Source of the DNA: JALHNI01 sp044226365 | GTDB lineage: Bacteria > Acidobacteriota > Terriglobia > Bryobacterales > Bryobacteraceae | Length of the DNA stretch: 64,000 bases | Direction: 5' to 3' | NCBI GenBank assembly: GCA_044226365.1 | Contig: JBGAHE010000024.1 | Coordinates: forward strand, 1-64,000 | Shown here: positions 18,522 to 25,176 of the stretch, piece after piece | Layout: each line of letters starts with the position of its first letter | Numbering within the stretch: position 1 is the stretch's first letter | The notes under the pieces: model-generated | Seen by the model: the letters and a program-made list of their open reading frames with translations, nothing else | Database searches by the model: none | Told to the model about the DNA's origin: nothing | Translations under genes and position numbers: made by a program

Positions 18522-19424
18522 GTGATCGTCCGCGACCATTTACCCCTCCGGCGCGTCTGGCCGACGGTAGCCCATCGACTGGTGCTCCTGTTCCTGTTCG
18601 ACCTCGCCATCGCCTCGCTTTACACCTTCGCGGACTGGAAGCTCCTCGCCCTACCCGGCCTGCCGCTTTCCACGATGGGCAGCGCCATCGGCATCTTTCT
18701 CGCCTTCCGCACCAACAGCGCCTACGAGCGCTGGTGGGAAGCCCGCACCCTGTGGGGCGGCCTCGTCAACGCCTCGCGCACGCTGGCTCGCCAGGTCCTC
18801 ACCCTCATCGACCGTGATGCCCACACGCCCTCCATGCTCCAGCGCCGCATGATGAACCTCCAGATCGGCTTCATCCACGCCGTGCGTTGCCACCTGCGCC
18901 GGCAGAACCCGTTCCCCGAGCTCCAAACCATCCTGGGCGATGTCACCACCGACGAGCTCCGCGGTCAGCGCAACGTGCCCTCGGCACTCCTCCTCAAGAA
19001 GGCCGAAGTGCTGCAAGTCGCCAAGGAAGAGAACCTCATCACCGACTACCGTTGGATGCAGATCGATGGCACGCTCACCGAACTCACCAACCTGATCGGC
19101 GCTTGCGAACGCATCAAAGGCACTCCCCTGCCCCGCCAATACGACTTCTTCCCGCGCGTCCTGGTCACCGTCTATTGCCTCTTATTGCCTTTCGGCCTGG
19201 TGGAAGGCATGGGCTTGCTCACCCCGCTCGCCTCCACGCTGGTCAGCTTCATTTTCATTGCCCTCGACACCGTCGGCCGCGATATCGAAGCGCCCTTCGA
19301 GAGCTCCGTGCATGACACACCTCTCACGGCCATCTCCCGCATGATCGAAATCAACGTCCGTCAGCTCTTCGGCGATCGCCGCCTGCCGGCGGAGGTTAAA
19401 CCCGTGGACGGCTTCCTGTACTAA
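18522..19424 (+). CDS. Bestrophin-family ion channel
   Basis: A 300-residue membrane protein with a GTG start preceded by GTGGAGAA. The sequence RTNSAYERWWEARTLWGGLVNASRTLARQ is the hallmark of bacterial bestrophins (RFP-TM, formerly UPF0187), and the C-terminal half contains two more hydrophobic segments and the acidic DTVGRDIEAPFE motif. Bacterial members form pentameric channels, cation- or anion-selective depending on the protein. The gene is followed after 14 bases by a universal-stress-protein gene and diverges from a two-component system, which could control it. Confidence 0.9.
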   Translation: MIVRDHLPLRRVWPTVAHRLVLLFLFDLAIASLYTFADWKLLALPGLPLSTMGSAIGIFLAFRTNSAYERWWEARTLWGGLVNASRTLARQVLTLIDRDAHTPSMLQRRMMNLQIGFIHAVRCHLRRQNPFPELQTILGDVTTDELRGQRNVPSALLLKKAEVLQVAKEENLITDYRWMQIDGTLTELTNLIGACERIKGTPLPRQYDFFPRVLVTVYCLLLPFGLVEGMGLLTPLASTLVSFIFIALDTVGRDIEAPFESSVHDTPLTAISRMIEINVRQLFGDRRLPAEVKPVDGFLY

Positions 19425-19438
19425 CCAAGGTGGATCCC

Positions 19439-20314
19439 ATGACCAACAACAAACTTCTGTTTCTCACCAACTTCACCGAGGCCTGCTACCAGGCCATCCC
19501 CACCATTGCCGAATGGATCGACCGCGAGCGCGGCCACCTCACGATCGTCCACGTCACCCGGCAGGAAGGCCGCAAAGCCGAAGGCGCCCGCGAGCGTCTC
19601 CAATCCTTCTTCGCCGAAGCCGACCGCTACCCGCACTGCGAGCGCGTGCTCCTGCACGGCCGGCCCGCCGACGCCCTGGTCCGCTACTGCCGCGCGCAGC
19701 GTCCCGGCATCGTCTTCGTGCCGGCCAGTAAACCTTCGGGCCTCCCGCGCTTCCTCCACCAGTCCCTGCGCGCCAGCCTCATCCGCCGCGGCGGCGTCAA
19801 AGTCTGGACCCGCGGCCGCAGCGACGGTACGGACCTTTCGCCCCGCACTCCCCGCCGCGTCGCTTACGCCATCACCGGCCACACCGAGTGGATGGCCGAG
19901 GCCTTCGAAGCCGCCCGGTGGGCCGATGCCTACGGGGCCCAGTTGCATCTGCTCTACCTCGCCCCCTGGCCCGAGGTCAACGACGGTACGGTCGCCCACG
20001 TCCCGCTCGAGGATCCGCACGTCTCGCTCGACGACGTCGAAATCCTCGCGCAACGCCTTCCCGGCCACCCCGAGATCCACACCGCGCTCGGCAACGATAC
20101 CCGCGACCTGGTTCATCTACTCACCGAATGCCGCGCTGACCTCGCCTTCGTCTCCGAAAACCACGCCGTCCGCCGCTGGTTCTTCCGCGAACGCATGGAC
20201 AAAGTGCTGGACCAACTCGATTGCGAAGTAATCTGCTTCCCCAAGCACCCCATCGCGCGGCGCGAACTTGCCAATCCCCGCTCCCGGCAACTCGAGCCGA
20301 TGGCCGCTTCCTGA
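19439..20314 (+). CDS. Two-domain universal stress protein (UspA-like)
   Basis: A protein of about 291 residues starting at the ATG at 19439 with AAGGTGG upstream; a GTG nine bases earlier is also possible. The first half follows the Usp alpha/beta order with KLLFLTNFTEACYQAIPT and a pseudo-C-terminal VFVPASKPSGLPRFLHQSL, the second half repeats it with VAYAITGHTEWMAEAFEAARWADAYGAQLHLLYL and ends VICFPKHP. The nucleotide-binding G-x2-G-x9-G-S/T motif is not well conserved in either half. Usp proteins are stress-induced and often bind ATP or other ligands. It is probably co-transcribed with the bestrophin-like gene and is followed by a strong terminator. Confidence 0.75.
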   Translation: MTNNKLLFLTNFTEACYQAIPTIAEWIDRERGHLTIVHVTRQEGRKAEGARERLQSFFAEADRYPHCERVLLHGRPADALVRYCRAQRPGIVFVPASKPSGLPRFLHQSLRASLIRRGGVKVWTRGRSDGTDLSPRTPRRVAYAITGHTEWMAEAFEAARWADAYGAQLHLLYLAPWPEVNDGTVAHVPLEDPHVSLDDVEILAQRLPGHPEIHTALGNDTRDLVHLLTECRADLAFVSENHAVRRWFFRERMDKVLDQLDCEVICFPKHPIARRELANPRSRQLEPMAAS

Positions 20315-20356
20315 CGGTCTCACCCAACCCATTTCCGGCTACGGCCGGCTTCCACC

Positions 20357-20410
20357 CCGGCGGCGCAAGCCATCCTCATCACACATCATGGAGCGCCGCC
20401 GGTCTTTTTT
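20357..20410 (+). terminator. Rho-independent terminator of the bestrophin-usp operon
   Basis: A perfect 10-bp inverted repeat, CCGGCGGCGC at 20357-20366 and GCGCCGCCGG at 20393-20402, with a 26-base loop, is followed by six T at 20405-20410. The T tract overlaps the stop codon of the convergent hydrolase gene (20409-20411), so the end of one gene is built into the terminator of the other. Confidence 0.75.
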
Positions 20411-22412
20411 AGCGCAACGCGAACGCCTCCGCACTCAAGCCGTCCCCTTCCCCCACGGTCCGGTAACGATACGGCCCGGCTAACTTCACCACGCGGTTCA
20501 TCCAATTGGTCGGATCCGTCCAGAAGATTCGCGGCGTCCCAATCAGCTTTACGAAATCATCATAGTCCCAGTGACGCGCTAAGCCTGGCACCGTCACCTC
20601 AAATAACTGATTCGTCAGCGGCTCTTCGAACGCCCCGGCCAGATTGGCCGACATTCGGTCCAGCCAGATCCGCTTCAACCGCTCGTCGGCGGTCGCCGCC
20701 ATCATCAACCAGAAGCCCTTCGCTCCGCGGGCGTAGCCCCCGATCCGCGTCGCGTCGACTTCCGCATGCGTCGCGAGTAACTCCACCGCCGCCAGAATGT
20801 CCTGCGCCCTCATCGCCGCCAGATTCTTGCCGATCAGGTCCGCCCGCTCATTAGTCAACCAGTTCCCCAAAAACGGACGTCCGTCATAGGCCGAGGGCGC
20901 GTCGCGCGGCTCAAACTCCAGAACCACGTGCCCCGCCTTCACCAATGCCTCCACAATCGAAGTCGTCGCCTGGCTGCGCTGCACATACAGGGGCACCGGC
21001 CGCCGCAATTCTTCCACCACCACCACAGCCGCCTTCCGCCCGGTCTTCGGCGGAAAATACAACTTACCCGTCAACGTCACGCCGGGCTCGCTCTCGAAGG
21101 CAATCTCCTGCATCCGATAATCGAGCGTCGAAGCCTGCCCCCGCAGCCGGAAACTGATCTCCCGGCCATTCTTTCTCACACCCCATCGCTCCAGTTCCGC
21201 CTTCAAGTCCTGCGTCGGCTTCCGCTGTCGGATTGCATAAAACTCATCGCGAATCACCTGATACACCTTGCGGCTACCAGGCTCACCGTCGACGTTTCCG
21301 GACGGAGTGACTTGTAACTCGAGGTTCGTGAGTAACTCCACCGGCCGATCCAACGAATCGCCCTTTCCACCCAGCCAACGATTCATCCAGCGATAAATCT
21401 CCTCGCGGCTCTCTTTCGGCGTCCCGTGCGGACCCGACCCCACAAAGTGCCGCACCCGCTCCTCCGCCCCATAAATCCCGTACCAGCGGCGCACCTCCTC
21501 GTACACCGGCTTCGCCCCGGCCGGCGTAAAGTAATCGCCCTCGGTCGCCAGTAGCAACCAGGGCAACGGCGCCGAGACCTCATAGAAGTCTGCTAAATCC
21601 AAGCCCGTCGCGAGAAACGACGGTAAGCTCATCTCGGAGTCCGGCGTCGGCCCCGTAAAAAGCGTCCGGAACGAATTGATATGGCACCCCGGTGACGCCG
21701 CCTTCAAACGCGGCTCGAGCGCGCCTAAGTAAGTGGTGATCGCGCCGCCGCCCGAGCAGCCGGCCACTCCCAGGCGGGCCGCATCCACATCGCTTCGGCT
21801 CACCAGATAGTCCAAGGCCCGCACCCCGTCGTGGATAAAGTAGCGCGCCACGCTTTGCCCCAACAGCAGGCTTCGCGCGCCCAACTCCAGATGCTCATTC
21901 CCGCCTCCGCCGGAAAGGGCCCGCCCCAGTTGCGGCAGATAGGTTTGCTCCCGCTCGCCCTGGCCGATTGGGTCGTAAGTCAACGCCACAAAACCCTGCA
22001 GCGCGAGATTCGCGGCCAGCACCTGCATCTCGGGCTTTCCTTCCTGAGTATGCCCCGCGGGAATCAGCACCGCCGGATGCTTCCCCGCTTTCGCCGGCCG
22101 GTACAGATTGCCGGTCACCAGCAAACCGGGCAGACTTTCGAAGATCACCTTCTCGATCACGTAGCCGTTCCGCGTTAGCGTGCCGGTTACCTTGGCCTTT
22201 AACGGCCCTCGGTGGGTGGGTAGCCCGCCCAGCACTCGCAACAGCTCCTGCCGCACGAGGCTTTGGCGTTGCTCGGCCTGCTCACGGGTCTGTATCGCGG
22301 CGATCGCTCGCTCCCGCTCGTCCAGTTGCCGTTGGGCCACCCGGTCCATCCACTGCAACAATGGATCGTCCTGAGCCAACAGGACCAGCGCGAGCGTAAT
22401 CAGGGGTGCCAT
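20409..22412 (-). CDS. Secreted protein with two alpha/beta hydrolase domains, the second degenerate
   Basis: A 667-residue protein with a short signal peptide (MAPLITLALVLLAQ). The first domain resembles acetylxylan-esterase-like or dienelactone-type hydrolases: HTQEGK after the oxyanion strand, YDPIGQGER, and the nucleophile elbow VAGCSGGGA with Ser220, plus a GDY acid and a GPHG histidine. The second domain repeats the layout (GKLYFPPKTGRKAAVVVVEE, FEPRDAPSAYDGRPF) but reads GGYARG at the elbow near residue 557, so the nucleophile serine is replaced by alanine. The protein is thus probably one active esterase or peptidase module fused to an inactive one. Such proteins are common in Acidobacteria next to carbohydrate genes; no partner genes are evident here. 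Confidence 0.8.
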   Translation of the reverse strand: MAPLITLALVLLAQDDPLLQWMDRVAQRQLDERERAIAAIQTREQAEQRQSLVRQELLRVLGGLPTHRGPLKAKVTGTLTRNGYVIEKVIFESLPGLLVTGNLYRPAKAGKHPAVLIPAGHTQEGKPEMQVLAANLALQGFVALTYDPIGQGEREQTYLPQLGRALSGGGGNEHLELGARSLLLGQSVARYFIHDGVRALDYLVSRSDVDAARLGVAGCSGGGAITTYLGALEPRLKAASPGCHINSFRTLFTGPTPDSEMSLPSFLATGLDLADFYEVSAPLPWLLLATEGDYFTPAGAKPVYEEVRRWYGIYGAEERVRHFVGSGPHGTPKESREEIYRWMNRWLGGKGDSLDRPVELLTNLELQVTPSGNVDGEPGSRKVYQVIRDEFYAIRQRKPTQDLKAELERWGVRKNGREISFRLRGQASTLDYRMQEIAFESEPGVTLTGKLYFPPKTGRKAAVVVVEELRRPVPLYVQRSQATTSIVEALVKAGHVVLEFEPRDAPSAYDGRPFLGNWLTNERADLIGKNLAAMRAQDILAAVELLATHAEVDATRIGGYARGAKGFWLMMAATADERLKRIWLDRMSANLAGAFEEPLTNQLFEVTVPGLARHWDYDDFVKLIGTPRIFWTDPTNWMNRVVKLAGPYRYRTVGEGDGLSAEAFALR

Positions 22413-22479
22413 GCAGGTGCCATGTTACTACCAACCGCCCACGGCTCTCTCGCCGCTCCATCCCTGCGAGAATAGCCAC

Positions 22480-23136
22480 ATGCTGCCGCTCTTGTGGCTC
22501 TTTTTCGCCCAGGCCGAGCCGGCGCGGGTCGCTGGCTGCGTGGTCGACCCTTCCGGGCAGCCTCTTTCGCAGGCTTCCGTCGAGGTCACCGTCAACAATC
22601 AATGGGAAGCTGCCGGCCGCACCGATGAGAAAGGCTGTTTCCGGTTCCGCAAAGTCCTGGCGGAAGGCTTCCAGCTCCGCGTCTCCCGGCGAGGCTTCTG
22701 GACTGAAGTACGCGCTGGCAAACAGGCTGCTCGCCAATACGATTTCCCCACCCTTCGTCTCCGCCTCGGGATGGATCACGAGCGAGAGCCGGCCGCAGCG
22801 CCACCGACCGAATGGACTCCTTCGCGGGCGATCGCCCTCCGCGACTACCCGGAAGCCGCTCGCTTGGCGCGTATCAGCGGCCGCATCTACGTCGAGTGCC
22901 TTCTGTCCGAGGACGGCTCGGTAGTCCGGGCGACGGCTGGCGGAGATCCCCGTCTTGCCGATGCAGCCCTCGCCAATGCCCGGCGCTGGCGCTTTCGTCG
23001 CATTCAGCCCGGATTGCAACAGGCACTCACCTTAACCTATGTCTTCGAGCTCATCCCGCCATCGTCATCGGCCGAGTCCATCGAGGTCTCCTTCGATGGA
23101 CTCACGACGCTTCGCATCACCGCACCAGTTCACTAA
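22480..23136 (+). CDS. Secreted TonB-C-domain protein with carboxypeptidase-regulatory-like domain
   Basis: A 218-residue protein with a signal peptide (LPLLWLFFAQAEP) at the ATG at 22480. Residues 15-95 are a CarboxypepD_reg-like domain (ARVAGCVVDPSGQPLSQASV, and GRTDEKGCFRFRKV). Residues 120-200 match a TonB C-terminal domain (ARISGRIYVECLLSEDGSVV, ALANARRWRFRR, LTYVFEL). There is no N-terminal transmembrane anchor of the usual TonB kind, only a cleavable signal, so it may act as a periplasmic or outer-membrane partner rather than as the energy transducer itself. The gene diverges from the hydrolase upstream. No receptor gene is adjacent; the nearest is the Oar-like protein 7 kb away. Confidence 0.75.
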   Translation: MLPLLWLFFAQAEPARVAGCVVDPSGQPLSQASVEVTVNNQWEAAGRTDEKGCFRFRKVLAEGFQLRVSRRGFWTEVRAGKQAARQYDFPTLRLRLGMDHEREPAAAPPTEWTPSRAIALRDYPEAARLARISGRIYVECLLSEDGSVVRATAGGDPRLADAALANARRWRFRRIQPGLQQALTLTYVFELIPPSSSAESIEVSFDGLTTLRITAPVH

Positions 23137-23327
23137 ATCGTAAATTCTCTAACGCGCTCACGGTCCCCGTGCGACACCACCTCGCGCAAGAATGTTGACG
23201 TACTTAGTGCGGATTCTCTCGGCTTCTCGTAGAAATTTCCAATCTTTTGTAACACCGGTAAACTGCGACCCGTAAGCTACCTTACAAATGCGCCTTCGCC
23301 GCCGAAAATTCCCCGTATCTTTTTGCC

Positions 23328-23357
23328 TTGACTTTACTTACCGTTCCGCCAAATACT
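23328..23357 (+). promoter_or_regulatory. Sigma-70-like promoter of the MNIO-RiPP operon
   Basis: In the 275-bp gap 23137-23411, TTGACT at 23328-23333 and AATACT at 23352-23357 are separated by 18 bases, close to the -35/-10 consensus. This is the only good promoter-like pair directly upstream of the peptide gene. The ribosome-binding site AAAGGA at 23394-23399 is rather far (12 bases) from the start codon. The gap is clearly richer in A and T than the flanking genes. Confidence 0.55.
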
Positions 23358-23411
23358 TCCAACATCGCGTTTTCCCCAAGACGCAGTCAAGACAAAGGAA
23401 ATCGATTTCGC

Positions 23412-23636
23412 ATGGCTATCTCTATCACCGCGACGAAGGCTGGACGCTACGGCAAGCCGGCCGTCGACATGATCTTCGATCCGGGCACGACCCTCGACGA
23501 CATCCTGAAAGCCCAGAAAAGCCTTTTCGCCGATAAGGCGCTCGCCAAAAAAATTGGCCTGAAGTTCTGCGGCGGATGTTACTCCGGCCTCGACCTGAAC
23601 ATCAAGCAGAAGTTCGAGAACGTTGTCCAGTACTAA
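23412..23636 (+). CDS. Putative RiPP precursor peptide of an MNIO (DUF692) locus
   Basis: A 74-residue peptide that starts at the ATG at 23412 (MAISITATKAGRYG) and ends FENVVQY. It has no signal peptide or membrane segment. The first 50 residues look like a leader (charged, helix-forming, with DPGTTLDDILKAQ and KALAKKIG). The only two cysteines are Cys53 and Cys56 in FCGGCYSGLDLN near the C-terminus. The next gene, four bases after the stop codon, encodes a DUF692/MNIO-type oxidase, a family known to modify cysteine or aspartate residues of small precursor peptides. From the context, CGGC and the neighbouring Asp61 are the most likely modification sites. No characterised precursor matches in my memory; the exact product is unknown. 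Confidence 0.75.
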   Translation: MAISITATKAGRYGKPAVDMIFDPGTTLDDILKAQKSLFADKALAKKIGLKFCGGCYSGLDLNIKQKFENVVQY

Positions 23637-23639
23637 CGC

Positions 23640-24521
23640 TTGACTCTTCCGGAAACCAAACGGCTCGGGGTCGGACTTCTCTTCAATCCGGTGTTACCCG
23701 ATTTCATCGCCTCGCATCCGGAGGCGTTCGATTACCTGGAGATCATCCCCGACCGTGAGTGGGCGGACCGCGGCGTTCACACGACGCCGCGGTATCAACC
23801 CCTCGAATCCTCCTTCGACCTCTTCCGGCGCCTGCGCGAATCCAAGCCCTTCGTCTGCCATTCCATCGGCCTTTCCATCGGCAGCGCTGGCCTTTTCGAC
23901 ACCGGCCACATTGAACAAATCGGCCACGTTCACCGCGATCTCGACTTCGCCTGGCACAGCGACCACCTCTCCTTCGCGCGCCTGCCGGGTGAGCACGAGA
24001 TGCACACGGCCATCTCCTTACCCATCCCCTACGACCAGGAAGTGCTCGATCTCGTCCGTACCCGCGTCCAGCACATCCGCGACGCCGTGCCCTGCCCCTT
24101 CCTGCTCGAGAACAACGTCTACTACGTCGACGCTCCAGACCAGGAGATGGCCGAGCCCGAGTTTTTGAACCGGCTCGCCGAGCAATCCGGCTGCGGCATC
24201 TTGCTCGACTTACACAATGTCTACGTCAACTCCCGCAACCACGGCTTTACGCCCGAGTCTTTTCTCCGCGACCTCGACTATAGCCACGTCGCGGAGTTAC
24301 ACATTGCGGGCGGCGACGACTTACTCGGCTTCTACACTGACGCCCACGCCGGGCCCGTGCCCGAGCCCGTCTGGGGACTGCTCGAGGACACTCTCCGCGC
24401 CGCTCCAGACGTTCGCGGGGTCACTTTCGAGTTCCACGAATCCTCCTTTCCGCTGCTGAAAAACGAAGGCATCCTCGCCGAGCTGAACCGCATGCGCGAT
24501 CTCTGGGACCGGTGCCACTAA
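23640..24521 (+). CDS. MNIO (DUF692) multinuclear non-haem iron oxidase
   Basis: A 293-residue TIM-barrel protein with a TTG start four bases after the peptide stop. The DUF692 signature segments are present in order: GVGLLFNP with YLEIIPD, HSIGLSIGS, AWHSDHLSF (near residue 103), FLLENNVYY (near 153), LLDLHNVYVNS (near 188), ELHIAGGD (near 218), DAHAGPVPEPVW (near 233) and FEFHESSFP (near 263). These carry the His, Asp and Glu ligands of the di- or tri-iron centre in MbnB, TglH, ChrH and bufferin enzymes. Family members oxidatively modify Cys or Asp residues in peptides. Here the substrate is almost certainly the adjacent CGGC peptide. No radical-SAM or protease gene is adjacent. Confidence 0.92.
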   Translation: MTLPETKRLGVGLLFNPVLPDFIASHPEAFDYLEIIPDREWADRGVHTTPRYQPLESSFDLFRRLRESKPFVCHSIGLSIGSAGLFDTGHIEQIGHVHRDLDFAWHSDHLSFARLPGEHEMHTAISLPIPYDQEVLDLVRTRVQHIRDAVPCPFLLENNVYYVDAPDQEMAEPEFLNRLAEQSGCGILLDLHNVYVNSRNHGFTPESFLRDLDYSHVAELHIAGGDDLLGFYTDAHAGPVPEPVWGLLEDTLRAAPDVRGVTFEFHESSFPLLKNEGILAELNRMRDLWDRCH

Positions 24522-24522
24522 A

Positions 24523-25143
24523 ATGTCACTCGCCGCCTATCAGGAACTCTTCTGCCGGATGGTTGCCTCACCCGCCCTGCGCGACCGCTTCCTTCAGACA
24601 CCGGACGAAGTCTGCCGCCACCTCGACCTCACCGACCGCGAGCGGAAGCGCCTGGAGTCCATCGTCCATCAGCCCGGCATGCGCGTGAACACCGCCATCC
24701 ACCGCGCCAATCGCCTGACGCCCCTCTACCAGACGCTGCCTTTCACCTGCTTCCTCCTGGGTGAAGGCCTTCGCGAAACTCTCGATCGTTACTGGACCCT
24801 GCACCCGTCCGAGAATCTGCAATTGGACGTGGAATGCGAACGTTTCGCCGACTATCTGATCGGCGAGCTCCGCGCCGGTCGCGTCTGGGGCGACTACCTC
24901 GAGGAAGTCCTGGCCTTCGAACGAAATTGTGCCGCTCTGCGCTTCCGGCAGCCGCCGCTATTGCGCATCATCCCCTTCCGGCACGACCCGGAACCGCTGC
25001 TTGCCGCCTTGGCGCGCCTCGAACTCCCCACCCCGCCGCCGGCCACCGGCGACTTCCAACTGGCCGTCGATTGCCGCCACGGCGAGGCCGACTTCTACCT
25101 CCTCGACCCCACCGCCACCGCCGCGCTTCAGAAAAATATGTGA
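24523..25143 (+). CDS. Putative MNIO partner protein of the RiPP locus
   Basis: A 206-residue protein beginning one base after the stop of the MNIO gene. It has an alpha-helical N-terminal half (MSLAAYQELFCRMVASP, PDEVCRHLDLTDRERKRLESI) and a less regular C-terminal half rich in proline near LELPTPPPATGD. In known MNIO systems such as bufferin and methanobactin loci, the gene after the oxidase encodes a partner protein (DUF2063/BufC- or MbnC-like) that binds the precursor leader and is needed for modification. The position, size and helical N-terminus fit that role, but I cannot assign it firmly to a named family. Cysteines are scattered and do not form a clear metal site. Confidence 0.6.
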   Translation: MSLAAYQELFCRMVASPALRDRFLQTPDEVCRHLDLTDRERKRLESIVHQPGMRVNTAIHRANRLTPLYQTLPFTCFLLGEGLRETLDRYWTLHPSENLQLDVECERFADYLIGELRAGRVWGDYLEEVLAFERNCAALRFRQPPLLRIIPFRHDPEPLLAALARLELPTPPPATGDFQLAVDCRHGEADFYLLDPTATAALQKNM

Positions 25144-25176
25144 GATTTTTCCCGCTGGCCACCCACTATTCAATAG

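Noticed and set aside
23288..23536. Alternative + frame overlapping the RiPP precursor
   Set aside because: It starts upstream of the promoter-like element and gives an Arg/His-rich sequence; the frame from 23412 has better context and composition.
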